The notes under the pieces: generated by a model
What the model saw: the letters and a program-made list of their open reading frames with translations, nothing else
Told to the model about the DNA's origin: nothing
Database searches by the model: none
Shown: piece after piece, positions 23,943-31,406 of the stretch
Numbering within the stretch: the stretch's first letter is position 1
How the letters are laid out: every line of letters begins with the position of its first letter
Translations under genes and position numbers: made by a program
NCBI GenBank assembly: GCA_036557185.1
Contig: DATBHZ010000022.1
Coordinates: 1 to 51,355, forward strand
Length of the DNA stretch: 51,355 bases
Direction: 5' to 3'
Origin: DATBHZ01 sp036557185
Lineage (GTDB): Bacteria; Actinomycetota; Acidimicrobiia; IMCC26256; JAENVU01

Positions 23943-24745
23943 AGAGCCGGCGGCCGATTCGTGAAACGACGCAGCGTGGGCGACCAGAACCAGCCGCCGT
24001 ACGCGTGGGTCCCGCCGTCGACCGGGAGGTTCAGGCCTGTCACGAAGCGCGAGAGATCGGACGCGAGGAACAGCGCGACGTCGGCCTGATCCTGGGGTGA
24101 GCCGATGCGCCCGACCGGGGCCCACGCGGCCCACAGATGCTCGGCGTCGTGAGGCGTGGTGCCGGAGTAGTCGACCTGCGGGGTCTGGGTGAGGTCGGGC
24201 GCGATGCCGTTCACCCGGATCCCCTTCCGCCCGAGCTCGCCGGCGAGGCAGGTCGTGAAGTGGGCCACTGCCGCCTTGTACGCCCCGTACACCGGGTCGG
24301 GCGGATAGCCGCGCATGCCTTCGACCGAGTGCACGTTGATGATCGACCCGCTCCCGGCGGTGACCATGCTCTCGACGAACGCGCGCGTGACGAGAAAGAC
24401 CTGGCGAAGGTTGACATCGTGTAACGCGTCCCAGTGCGAGGGCTCCGACAACCTGAACGGCACGGCTTCGATGTAGTCGCCGACGTTGTTGACGAGCACG
24501 TCGACCTTCCCGTGCGTCGAGACCACGCGTGACGCCCAAGCCGCGACCCCGGTCTCGTCGCGGACGTCCACGACCTCGGCGGTGATCCGGTCCGCCGAGA
24601 TCGCCGAGACCCGCTCGCCGTCGATCTCGGCGATCTCGACCCTTGCGCCCTGGTCGGCGAAGCGTTGCGCGATCGCCGCGCCGATCCCGGCGCCACCGCC
24701 CGTGACGCAGGCGACCTTGCCCGTGAGGAGGCGTTGCATGTCCAC
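23939..24745 (-). CDS. Short-chain dehydrogenase/reductase
   Basis: A 268 aa classical SDR. It has the cofactor motif TGGGAGIG (about residues 15-22), DVRDE after the third strand (NAD preference is plausible from AEID at the end of strand 2), NNVG, and the active site Ser in NVHSVEGMRG followed by YGAYK (Tyr-x-x-x-Lys) around residues 150-160. The C-terminus (GLNLPVDGGTHAYGG) is standard. GTG 24745 has TAGCGT six bases upstream and no ribosome-binding site, implying a leaderless mRNA. It is divergent from the phosphotransferase gene only 40 bp away. The substrate is unknown. Confidence 0.92.
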   Translation of the reverse strand: MDMQRLLTGKVACVTGGGAGIGAAIAQRFADQGARVEIAEIDGERVSAISADRITAEVVDVRDETGVAAWASRVVSTHGKVDVLVNNVGDYIEAVPFRLSEPSHWDALHDVNLRQVFLVTRAFVESMVTAGSGSIINVHSVEGMRGYPPDPVYGAYKAAVAHFTTCLAGELGRKGIRVNGIAPDLTQTPQVDYSGTTPHDAEHLWAAWAPVGRIGSPQDQADVALFLASDLSRFVTGLNLPVDGGTHAYGGWFWSPTLRRFTNRPPAL

Positions 24746-24751
24746 GGGCGG

Positions 24752-24779
24752 ACGCTACCCGGGAGCGTTGCGACAGAAT
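24752..24779. promoter_or_regulatory. Compact divergent promoter for two leaderless genes
   Basis: Minus-strand -10 box TAGCGT (24752-24757) lies 6 bases from GTG 24745. The plus-strand box CAGAAT (24774-24779), a weaker match, lies 6 bases from GTG 24786. Each promoter's -35 region must overlap the other's -10 region. Confidence 0.5.
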
Positions 24780-24785
24780 CCGGCT

Positions 24786-25811
24786 GTGACGATCGCCGAG
24801 GGCTCGAGGGACGCCGATGAGCTGCGAACGGGTCTCGCGCGCTGGCTGACGGAGAGCCGGGGCACCGAGGTCACCGTCGGGCCGCTCGCCCGACCGGACG
24901 CCGGACTCTCCACCGACACGCTGTTCGTCGACGCCGGATTCGCGTCGGGCGAGGAGGAGCTCGTGGTCCGTCTCCCTCCGCTCGGTGGAGGCCTGTTCCC
25001 CGAGTACCGGTTCGAGGACCAAGCCAAGGTGCAACAGCTCTTGGCGGGCTCGCCGGTGCCAGTCGCGCATCCCGTCGAATATGTGGCAGACACCGGGTGG
25101 CTGGGTGCCCCGTTCATGGTGATGCCCAAGGTGCCCGGGCGCGTGCTCCTCGCCAATCCCTCGTTCGTGTCACGCAGCTGGCTGAAGGACGCGCCCGAAT
25201 CGGAGCAGGCCCGACTCTTCGACGGCTTCCTCGCAGTGCTCGCCGACCTGCACAGGCTCGACCCGGAGCCATTCGCGTTTCTCGGCGACGGTCGCAGCGT
25301 GGCCGACCATCTCGATCGCGCCAGGGCCTATCTCGCGTGGGCGTCAGACGACGTGCCCCCGCCTTCCTTCATGGAGGAGGCGCTGCATTGGTGCGCGAGC
25401 CATCTTCCGCAGCGCGAGCCGGAGCGCTCGGTGCTCTGGGGGGACGTGCAGCTCGTCAACGCCGTGTTCGACGACGACCTGCGCGTCGCGGCGGTGCTCG
25501 ACTGGGAGATGGCGAGCCTCGGGCCCGCCGAGCTCGACGTGGGCTGGTTCTTCGCGTTGCACGACATGACTGTCGCGCGGGTCGGCGGCGATCTTGCGGG
25601 CTTCCCGACCCGCTTGGAAGCGCTCGGACGCTACGAGCGGCTCCTCGGACGGACGCTCGACGAGCTCCGGTGGTACGAAGCGTTCGCACTGCTCAGGAGC
25701 GGCTCGATCATGGTGCGCATGGCGCGGTTGCTCGCACGGCGTGGCGTGGACGCGGGCTGGCTCACGACCCGGAACCCCGTTGCCGCAGCGCTCGACCGCG
25801 TGCTCGGTTAG
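24786..25811 (+). CDS. Phosphotransferase of the aminoglycoside-phosphotransferase (APH) fold
   Basis: A 341 aa kinase-like protein. The N-lobe has GLSTDTLFVDAGF and the ATP-lysine strand region EEELVVRLPP. The catalytic loop reads VLWGDVQLVNAVF, keeping the Asp and Asn of the usual HGDxxxxN but with Trp in place of His. The metal-binding LDWEMASLGPAELDVGWFF is intact. Actinobacteria carry many such proteins beside acyl-CoA dehydrogenases and other lipid genes, where they are thought to phosphorylate small hydroxylated molecules rather than antibiotics. The GTG start is preceded by a CAGAAT box at 6 bases. Its stop overlaps the convergent gene by 4 bp. Confidence 0.85.
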   Translation: MTIAEGSRDADELRTGLARWLTESRGTEVTVGPLARPDAGLSTDTLFVDAGFASGEEELVVRLPPLGGGLFPEYRFEDQAKVQQLLAGSPVPVAHPVEYVADTGWLGAPFMVMPKVPGRVLLANPSFVSRSWLKDAPESEQARLFDGFLAVLADLHRLDPEPFAFLGDGRSVADHLDRARAYLAWASDDVPPPSFMEEALHWCASHLPQREPERSVLWGDVQLVNAVFDDDLRVAAVLDWEMASLGPAELDVGWFFALHDMTVARVGGDLAGFPTRLEALGRYERLLGRTLDELRWYEAFALLRSGSIMVRMARLLARRGVDAGWLTTRNPVAAALDRVLG

Positions 25812-26965
25812 AGGAACGAAGCTTCGGTCGTCAGGCCGAGCTCGGGGTGCGGGCCGACGATCACGCTCTGCAGGTTGCCGCAGCCGACCCCGCCACCAAC
25901 CGGATCGTCGACACGGATGACGCAGTCGCGGTGCTGGTGGATGCGGTGCGCGACCTCCGGGTCGGCGCAGTCCGGGAGGTGCTCACCCTCGACGTGGAGC
26001 TTCCCGCGCCACTCGCCGTGCCAGTGGCCGTCGAGCCCGTGGTAGAGCCCCGTGCCGAGGTGGAACCCCGTGTCGGACACGGGCGTGAGCGTCAGCTCCC
26101 GCTCCGAACCGTCTTGCATCGTGAACCGGAGCTGCCCTCCGAGGAAGCGCCGGTTGTCGTCGCGGAACTCCAGCTGCGGGACGAGTGCGGCGAACGGCTC
26201 CCGCCGCCCGTCCGGGTGTTCGACGCCGCCCTGCAGCTCGACGCGCTCCCACTCACCGAACGCATGGCGCTGGTAGTACCAGTGGAGCGCGTACTGCGAT
26301 CCGTCGGGCCGCCGGCAGAGCACAGGGCACCAGAGCACGTACACCGACACGTCCGGAGGCATGTCGCGCGGTGCGACGTCGCTCGGCGGCACTCCGACCT
26401 GGTAGCGAACTCCCCACGAGTGGTCGCGCGTCGAGACCCACAGCTCGTCGTCGAGCTCTGTGCGCGCTCCCTCGACCTCCGCCCAGCCACTGGCCGTGCC
26501 CGTGTGGTGGTAACGGATGATGTCGGCGTCGAGGCGCGCACCGTCACGACTGCGGTGCTGCTCGCGATTCTCCATTGCAGGCGGCGCGACACCGGTGAGG
26601 AGCCACTCGAACGAGACGGGTACGACGTCGTTGGGCTCCAGGGTGAATCGGATCGCCCGCAGCGGCTCGATCACCTCGTACCTGATCGGCCCGACCGCCG
26701 TGTCGTGCCGGCCGGCGATCTCGCGGCTGGCCCGCACCGTCCATTGCTCGACCCCACGAGAGACACCCGCGTACGCGTCCATCACGTCGCGGTTGGGGTA
26801 CTTCCCGATGCCGAACGCGAGCTGGAGCGAGCCGTCTGTCGCGCACGCCATCGCGCACACCTTCTCGGTCCACGTCCGGTCGGCCTGGCCGACCGTCGCG
26901 AACGTATCGGTGATCTGGTGATGGAAGGTCTCGTCAGCCGGAACGAGCGGTCCGATGGTGCTCAC
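25808..26965 (-). CDS. DUF7064/DUF7065-like beta-barrel protein
   Basis: A 385 aa protein of unknown function and a distant paralogue of the one at 7260-8177. It shares the STRDHSWGVRYQVG signature (about residue 185), preceded by a lipocalin-like beta-rich half and followed by a second half with RREPFAALVPQLEFRDD and GLYHGLDGHWHGEWRGKL. GTG 26965 has TAGCGT 8 bases upstream without a ribosome-binding site. There is no signal peptide. Such proteins often accompany acyl-CoA and alcohol metabolism in actinobacteria; the reaction is unknown. Confidence 0.78.
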   Translation of the reverse strand: MSTIGPLVPADETFHHQITDTFATVGQADRTWTEKVCAMACATDGSLQLAFGIGKYPNRDVMDAYAGVSRGVEQWTVRASREIAGRHDTAVGPIRYEVIEPLRAIRFTLEPNDVVPVSFEWLLTGVAPPAMENREQHRSRDGARLDADIIRYHHTGTASGWAEVEGARTELDDELWVSTRDHSWGVRYQVGVPPSDVAPRDMPPDVSVYVLWCPVLCRRPDGSQYALHWYYQRHAFGEWERVELQGGVEHPDGRREPFAALVPQLEFRDDNRRFLGGQLRFTMQDGSERELTLTPVSDTGFHLGTGLYHGLDGHWHGEWRGKLHVEGEHLPDCADPEVAHRIHQHRDCVIRVDDPVGGGVGCGNLQSVIVGPHPELGLTTEASFL

Positions 26966-26973
26966 AGGAGCTG

Positions 26974-26979
26974 ACGCTA
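26974..26979 (-). promoter_or_regulatory. -10 box of the DUF7064/7065-like gene
   Basis: TAGCGT on the minus strand, 8 bases before GTG 26965. It predicts a leaderless or nearly leaderless mRNA. Confidence 0.45.
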
Positions 26980-27024
26980 CCGAAGTCCGTGTGCGGAACC
27001 CCGGCGTGGTGTTGACTGTCGGGC

Positions 27025-28278
27025 GTGAGCCAAGCCCCCCCGGCCTCGGCGGCCGAGCCAGCCGCGCCCGAATCGCACGACGCGCCCAAGAGATTCCCGC
27101 GGTGGCGCCGCTGGCTTGCCGGCCTGCTCATCGTGGTCAGCTGTGTGCTCTCACCGTTCATGGTGCTGGCGATTTGGGTGCGCAATCAGGTGCTGAGCAC
27201 GGACCGCTACGTGTCGACGGTCGCACCGCTCGCGACGAACCCGCACATCATCGACACCGCGGCCACGCAGATGACGAACGCGCTCTTCGACAACGTCGAC
27301 GTCGAGCAAGTGGCGAAGGAGGCGCTCCCGCCACGGGCCGAGCAGTTCGCAGGGGCACTCACCACCGGTCTGCACACGGTCGTGTCCCAGCTGGCTCACA
27401 AGGTGCTCTCCTCGGAGCAGTTCGCGAAGGTGTGGGAGGAAGCCAACAAGCGGGCGCACAGCCAAGTGCAGAAGGCGCTGACCGGCGGGGGCAAAGTGGT
27501 CTCGACGAAGAACGGCAAGGTCGAGATCAACCTCCAGCCGATTCTCGAAAGTGTGCGCCTCAAACTGAAACAACGCGGCATCGGCTTGTTCGACAACATT
27601 CCCGCCGACAAGCTCGCCATCAAGTTCGAGCTCTTCGACGCGAAGCAGCTGAAGAACGCACAGAGCGCCGTGCGGGTCTTGAATACGGTCGCATGGATCC
27701 TGCCGTTCTTCATCCTCGCTCTCCTCGGCGTCGCGCTGTGGCTGTCGCCGCACCGGCGCCGGTCGCTCGTGCGGTGGGCGATCGGCATCGTGATCGCGAT
27801 GGCGATACTCGGGCTCGGGCTCGCTATCGGGAAGAGCGTCTACCTGGACGCGGTCAGCAGCGATGCGCTGCCGCGCGCGACAGCGGACGCAGTCTGGACG
27901 ACGATGGTCCGCTACCTACGCGGCGGTGTGCGGTTGATCGCAGCCATCGGGGTCGTCGTCGCTCTCGCCGCCTGGTTGACCGGCAACGGCCACGTCGCGA
28001 CCAGTATCCGGAACGGGTACCGGCGGACGTTCGACTGGCTCGGGGACAAGTCCGCGGAGCAGGGGTGGACGTTCGGCGCCTTCGGTGCTTGGGTGAGGCG
28101 CTTCAAGTACTGGATCGGTGGGGTTGCCCTCCTGCTGGCAATCGCCGCGATCGTCTTCGCGTACCGGCCGACCGCGATCCGCGTCTTCGTGATCGCGTTG
28201 CTGCTGCTCGTGTTCTTCGGCCTGATCGAGACGATCGGCGAGGCTTCGACGAAGCGGAAGGTCTCTGCCCCGAGCTAG
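27025..28278 (+). CDS. Multi-pass membrane protein, conserved in actinobacteria
   Basis: A 417 aa integral membrane protein. After a Pro/Ala-rich cytosolic start, one helix (WLAGLLIVVSCVLSPFMVLAIWV) leads to a large extracytoplasmic region with VRNQVLSTDRYVSTVAPLATNP, a pattern shared by many unnamed actinobacterial membrane proteins. It is followed by about four to five more helices (residues 220-400), the last pair in IGGVALLLAIAAIVF and IRVFVIALLLLVFFGLI. No catalytic motif is visible. The GTG start is 59 bp from the divergent gene. The stop overlaps the convergent TetR gene by 4 bp (CTAG shared). Confidence 0.8.
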   Translation: MSQAPPASAAEPAAPESHDAPKRFPRWRRWLAGLLIVVSCVLSPFMVLAIWVRNQVLSTDRYVSTVAPLATNPHIIDTAATQMTNALFDNVDVEQVAKEALPPRAEQFAGALTTGLHTVVSQLAHKVLSSEQFAKVWEEANKRAHSQVQKALTGGGKVVSTKNGKVEINLQPILESVRLKLKQRGIGLFDNIPADKLAIKFELFDAKQLKNAQSAVRVLNTVAWILPFFILALLGVALWLSPHRRRSLVRWAIGIVIAMAILGLGLAIGKSVYLDAVSSDALPRATADAVWTTMVRYLRGGVRLIAAIGVVVALAAWLTGNGHVATSIRNGYRRTFDWLGDKSAEQGWTFGAFGAWVRRFKYWIGGVALLLAIAAIVFAYRPTAIRVFVIALLLLVFFGLIETIGEASTKRKVSAPS

Positions 28279-28877
28279 GCCTGTTCCGTGCTGTCCCCGG
28301 AGCGCACGCCGCGAAGGCCGAACCAAGCCATCTCCGCGAGCCACTGCGCGAGCTGATCGGGGTCGTCCTCGCCGTCATCGTTCGCGAGCCGGCGGCTGGT
28401 TGCCTCGCACATCCCGACCAGAGCATGCGCGAGTGCCCGGCGCTGCTCCGTCGGGCCTTCGATCTCGATCAGCTCGGTGATCAGCTCGGCGAGCCGGTCG
28501 ATCGTGCGCTGCGCGACGAGCGCGAACTCCGCGTCGTTGCGCACCGAGGCACCGAACAGCAGACGGAATGCCGAGCGGTGCTCGGCGACGAAGCGGAAAT
28601 ACGCCGCGAACCCGAGCTGGACGCGCTCGCGCCCCGAGGTCGCCCTGGCAGTCGCGTCGACGAGCCTGGTGACCAGCTGCTCGTCGACATCGTCGAGGAG
28701 CTCCCGGTACAAGGCCCGCTTCGACGGGAAGTGCTGATACAGCACCGGTTTGGTGACTCCGGCGGCCACGGCGATGTCGTCCATCGACGTCGCGTGGAAG
28801 CCGCGCGCCGAGAAGACGTCGGTGGCGACCTCGAGGAGCTGGGTCCGGCGCTCGCTCGCCGGGAGACGCATTGCCAT
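28275..28877 (-). CDS. TetR-family transcriptional regulator
   Basis: A 200 aa regulator. The helix-turn-helix RRTQLLEVATDVFSARGFHATSM and DIAVAAGVTKPVLYQHFPSKRALYRELL is textbook; the tail resembles TetR proteins with a QRRALAHALVGMCEATSRRL ligand domain. ATG 28877 (or ATG 28871) is preceded by a palindrome and a TAGCCT box. It lies downstream of, and on the same strand as, the aldo/keto reductase and dehydrogenase genes, separated from them by about 32 bp. The in-frame upstream extension into the reductase antisense frame is spurious. Confidence 0.92.
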   Translation of the reverse strand: MAMRLPASERRTQLLEVATDVFSARGFHATSMDDIAVAAGVTKPVLYQHFPSKRALYRELLDDVDEQLVTRLVDATARATSGRERVQLGFAAYFRFVAEHRSAFRLLFGASVRNDAEFALVAQRTIDRLAELITELIEIEGPTEQRRALAHALVGMCEATSRRLANDDGEDDPDQLAQWLAEMAWFGLRGVRSGDSTEQA

Positions 28878-28882
28878 GGCGA

Positions 28883-28903
28883 GCCGGAGGCTAATCCGCC
28901 GGC
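28883..28903. promoter_or_regulatory. Palindromic operator at the TetR gene start
   Basis: GCCGGAGG (28883-28890) and CCGCCGGC (28896-28903) pair with one mismatch around CTAAT. The minus-strand -10 box TAGCCT (28888-28893) lies inside it, so bound repressor would block this promoter. Confidence 0.45.
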
Positions 28904-28909
28904 ATTCGC

Positions 28910-29917
28910 TCAGTGGCTCGACTTCAGCGGCATCTCGTAGCGGTTCTGCACACCGAAGTTCTCGCTCCAGAGCTCGTCGACTCGCTCGCGCTCGTCGGCC
29001 GTGAGCGGCACGTCGGAACCGGCTGCGTACTCGCGCACCTCGTCGACGTCGAGGCATGTAGGGAGCACCGTGGTGAACGCGGGGTTGGCGAGGATCGCGG
29101 CGATCGCTGCCTGACCCATCGTGCGACCCGTGCCCTCCCAGAGGAACGCGAGGGTCTCGGCCTTGTCGAAGTTGTCGAGCATGTTGTCGCGGTTGCGATG
29201 CGCGCGGTGGTCGCCCTCGGGGAAGACGGTGTCGCGGGTCACCTTGCCGGAGAGCGTGTCGGAGGCATGGGGCACACGGGAGATGAGACCGATGTGACCA
29301 CCGGCGACGTTCGGCTCCGCTGCGAACGTCAGGCCCGGTTCCTGCTCGATGGCGTTGAACACGGTCTGCAGCGACACGATCTGGCGGCGGCGGACCGACT
29401 CGAGCCCCTCTTCCACCCATCCGATCGCCGGACCGAGCGCGACGCCGAGCTCCCGCACCTTGCCCTCGACCCGGAGCTGCTCGAGCTCTGCCCAGAGCGC
29501 GTCGTCGAGGACGGGCTCGATGCGCGCGTTGTGCAGCTGGTAGAGGTCGACGTAGTCGGTCTGCAGCCTGCGAAGCGAGTCCTCGAGCTGCCGGCGCACC
29601 GACTCGGGCCTCCAGTCCTGCGGTCGCTCGGACTGGCCGGGGAACTTCCGGGGTGCGTCGAGGTCGTACCCGCACTTCGTGGTCAGCACGATTTCGTCGC
29701 GGTCGGCCTTGAGGAGATCGACGAGCAGCTCCTCGCCGAAGCCACCCTCGCCGTAGACCGGCGCGGTGTCGATGAAGTTGATTCCTGCATCGCGCGCGGC
29801 GCACAGCATCCCTTGCTTGTCGTCGACGGCACCCCACCAGTCGCTCGCCAGGGTCCAGACCCCGAAGCCGACCTCCGAGACCTCCAGGTCGCTCTTTCCG
29901 AATCGGCGGTATCGCAA
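28910..29917 (-). CDS. Aldo/keto reductase
   Basis: A 335 aa (alpha/beta)8-barrel NADPH-dependent oxidoreductase. The catalytic tetrad is present: Asp50 and Tyr55 (FIDTAPVYGEGG), Lys82 (LTTKCGYD) and His130 (LYQLHNARI). The start RYRRFGKSDLEVSEVGFGVW is typical of the YghZ/AKR11-14-like group. It begins with TTG; GGAG five bases upstream supports this. It lies 18 bp downstream of the zinc dehydrogenase gene and is probably co-transcribed with it, giving two carbonyl/alcohol redox enzymes in one operon. Confidence 0.92.
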   Translation of the reverse strand: MRYRRFGKSDLEVSEVGFGVWTLASDWWGAVDDKQGMLCAARDAGINFIDTAPVYGEGGFGEELLVDLLKADRDEIVLTTKCGYDLDAPRKFPGQSERPQDWRPESVRRQLEDSLRRLQTDYVDLYQLHNARIEPVLDDALWAELEQLRVEGKVRELGVALGPAIGWVEEGLESVRRRQIVSLQTVFNAIEQEPGLTFAAEPNVAGGHIGLISRVPHASDTLSGKVTRDTVFPEGDHRAHRNRDNMLDNFDKAETLAFLWEGTGRTMGQAAIAAILANPAFTTVLPTCLDVDEVREYAAGSDVPLTADERERVDELWSENFGVQNRYEMPLKSSH

Positions 29918-29935
29918 GAATGCTCCAGACGGCGT

Positions 29936-31039
29936 CTAGTACTTGATGACCGAGCGCGCGATCTCGCCCGACCCCATGTTGTCGAGCGCGTCGTTGACCT
30001 GATCGAGCGAGATCTCGCGTGAGATCAGCTCGTTCAGCATCAGCTCACCGTCGGAGTACAGGCGCGCCAGCTTCGGAACGTCCTTGTGGACGTTCGAGCT
30101 GCCGTACCAGCAACCACGGATCTGCTTCTCCTGGACGAGGAGATCCATCGCGGGGGTCACCGTCAGTGTCACGTCGAACTTCGGCACGCCGACGATGACG
30201 GCCTGGCCGCCGCGGCGCGTCATCTGCACCGCCTGCTCGATGGTCGGTTGCAGGCCGATGACCTCGAACGCGACGTCGGCGCCGCGCTGCCCGGTGAGCT
30301 CCATCACCTGGGTGACCGGGTTGCCGTTCCCCGCGTTCACGAGGTCGGTGGCACCGAACTGCTTCGCGTGGTCGAGCTTCCCGTCGACCATGTCGACGGC
30401 GATGATGCGTTCGGCGCCGGCGTGCTTCGCACCCTGGATCGCGTTGAGGCCGACGCCACCGCACCCGATGACCGCCACCGTGTCGCCCTTGCGGATCGAG
30501 GCGGTGTTCACCGCGGCGCCGAAGCCGGTGAGCACGCCGCAGCCGATGAGCGCCGCGGCGTCGATCGGGATGCTCGGATCGATCTTCACCGCTCCGATCG
30601 CCGGCACGACCGTCTCCTCGGAGAACGTCCCGGACGCGGCCATGTGGAAGATCGGGGAGCCGTCGCGCGAGAACCGCGGTGTCATGTCGAGCAGGCCGCC
30701 GCTCATCGCGGCCACCGATCCCGACTCGCAGAGCTCGCCCTGGTCGTGCTCACAGAAGTAGCAGTGCCCGCACTGCGGGACCCATGAGATCACGACGTGG
30801 TCGCCGACCTTCAAGTTGTCGACGCCGTCGCCGACCTGCGTGATCGTGCCGGCGCCCTCGTGGCCCAGCACGACCGGCAGCGCGATCGGCAGCGTCCCGT
30901 TGGTGACCGACAGGTCGGAGTGGCAGACGCCCGACGCGCCGAGCTCGACCCTGACTTCGCCCGCCTTCGGGTCGTCGAGGTCGAGATCGACGATCTCGAG
31001 CGGCGAGCCCACGGCGGTGCAGATGGCGGCCTTCGGCAT
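29936..31039 (-). CDS. Zinc-dependent alcohol dehydrogenase (NDMA/mycothiol type)
   Basis: A 367 aa MDR dehydrogenase. Catalytic zinc ligands are Cys39 (SGVCHSD) and His60-Glu61 (GHEGAG), with a structural-zinc lobe in QCGHCYFCEHDQGELC and the Rossmann motif GCGGVGLNAIQGAKHAG. The arrangement matches actinobacterial class III-like enzymes, including NDMA-dependent methanol/alcohol dehydrogenases and S-hydroxymethyl-mycothiol dehydrogenase. It is a paralogue of the enzyme at 6161. ATG 31039 is fixed by GGGGGA six bases upstream. It is the first gene of an operon with the aldo/keto reductase; a 21 bp perfect palindrome lies about 53 bp upstream. Confidence 0.92.
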   Translation of the reverse strand: MPKAAICTAVGSPLEIVDLDLDDPKAGEVRVELGASGVCHSDLSVTNGTLPIALPVVLGHEGAGTITQVGDGVDNLKVGDHVVISWVPQCGHCYFCEHDQGELCESGSVAAMSGGLLDMTPRFSRDGSPIFHMAASGTFSEETVVPAIGAVKIDPSIPIDAAALIGCGVLTGFGAAVNTASIRKGDTVAVIGCGGVGLNAIQGAKHAGAERIIAVDMVDGKLDHAKQFGATDLVNAGNGNPVTQVMELTGQRGADVAFEVIGLQPTIEQAVQMTRRGGQAVIVGVPKFDVTLTVTPAMDLLVQEKQIRGCWYGSSNVHKDVPKLARLYSDGELMLNELISREISLDQVNDALDNMGSGEIARSVIKY

Positions 31040-31091
31040 TTGGTGTCCCCCTTGGCGAACATCTCGCGCGTTCGTGCGCGGAGGCCGAGCG

Positions 31092-31112
31092 TAACTCCCG
31101 TTTCGGGAGTTA
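31092..31112. promoter_or_regulatory. 21 bp perfect palindrome upstream of the zinc dehydrogenase
   Basis: TAACTCCCG (31092-31100) and CGGGAGTTA (31104-31112) surround TTT. The 9-3-9 geometry equals that of the site at 2614-2634. It sits between the end of the small membrane-protein gene and the dehydrogenase start and is a good repressor site. The TetR gene three genes downstream is one candidate binder. Confidence 0.65.
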
Positions 31113-31367
31113 GTGAAAGCGACCACCTCGCTCTTCGCGCTCGGCCGCCCGGATGCCGTATCCGAGCACGATGGGCACCGGGAGGACGACGATCGCGACC
31201 ACCAGACCTCCGATCGCGATGACGACCGACCACGTCGGGAAGCCGCTCAGCGTGCCTGCGACGAATCCGACGATCGCGGCGAGGAGCGCTCCGTATCCGA
31301 GGCGCTTCGCGACCGCCACCATGCGGCCGATGCGGGCTCGACGCACCAGGACCGGATCGGAGTCCAC
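31110..31367 (-). CDS. Small two-helix membrane protein
   Basis: An 85 aa protein that I cannot assign. After a basic N-terminus (RRARIGRMVAVAKRLGYG) come two hydrophobic helices (LLAAIVGFVAGTLSGF and WSVVIAIGGLVVAIVVLPVPIVL) and a charged tail (RAAEREERGG). GTG 31367 is chosen because TACGCT lies 7 bases upstream; a longer in-frame ORF to 31841 runs antisense through the next gene and is not credible. Its promoter is shared back to back with the dihydropteroate-synthase-like gene. Confidence 0.7.
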   Translation of the reverse strand: MDSDPVLVRRARIGRMVAVAKRLGYGALLAAIVGFVAGTLSGFPTWSVVIAIGGLVVAIVVLPVPIVLGYGIRAAEREERGGRFH

Positions 31368-31374
31368 GGCTCCC

Positions 31375-31399
31375 AGCGTAATTTCCGGCTCCGTACACT
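31375..31399. promoter_or_regulatory. Compact divergent promoter for two leaderless genes
   Basis: Minus-strand TACGCT (31375-31380) lies 7 bases from GTG 31367; plus-strand TACACT (31394-31399) lies 7 bases from ATG 31407. The start codons are only 40 bp apart, nearly the same layout as at 24745/24786. Confidence 0.6.
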
Positions 31400-31406
31400 T
31401 CGGCGG

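Noticed and set aside
28275..29837. Apparent 520-codon fusion of a TetR protein to an upstream domain
   Set aside because: The N-terminal 320 codons are another frame of the aldo/keto reductase gene on the same strand; the real TetR start is at 28877 behind its own promoter.
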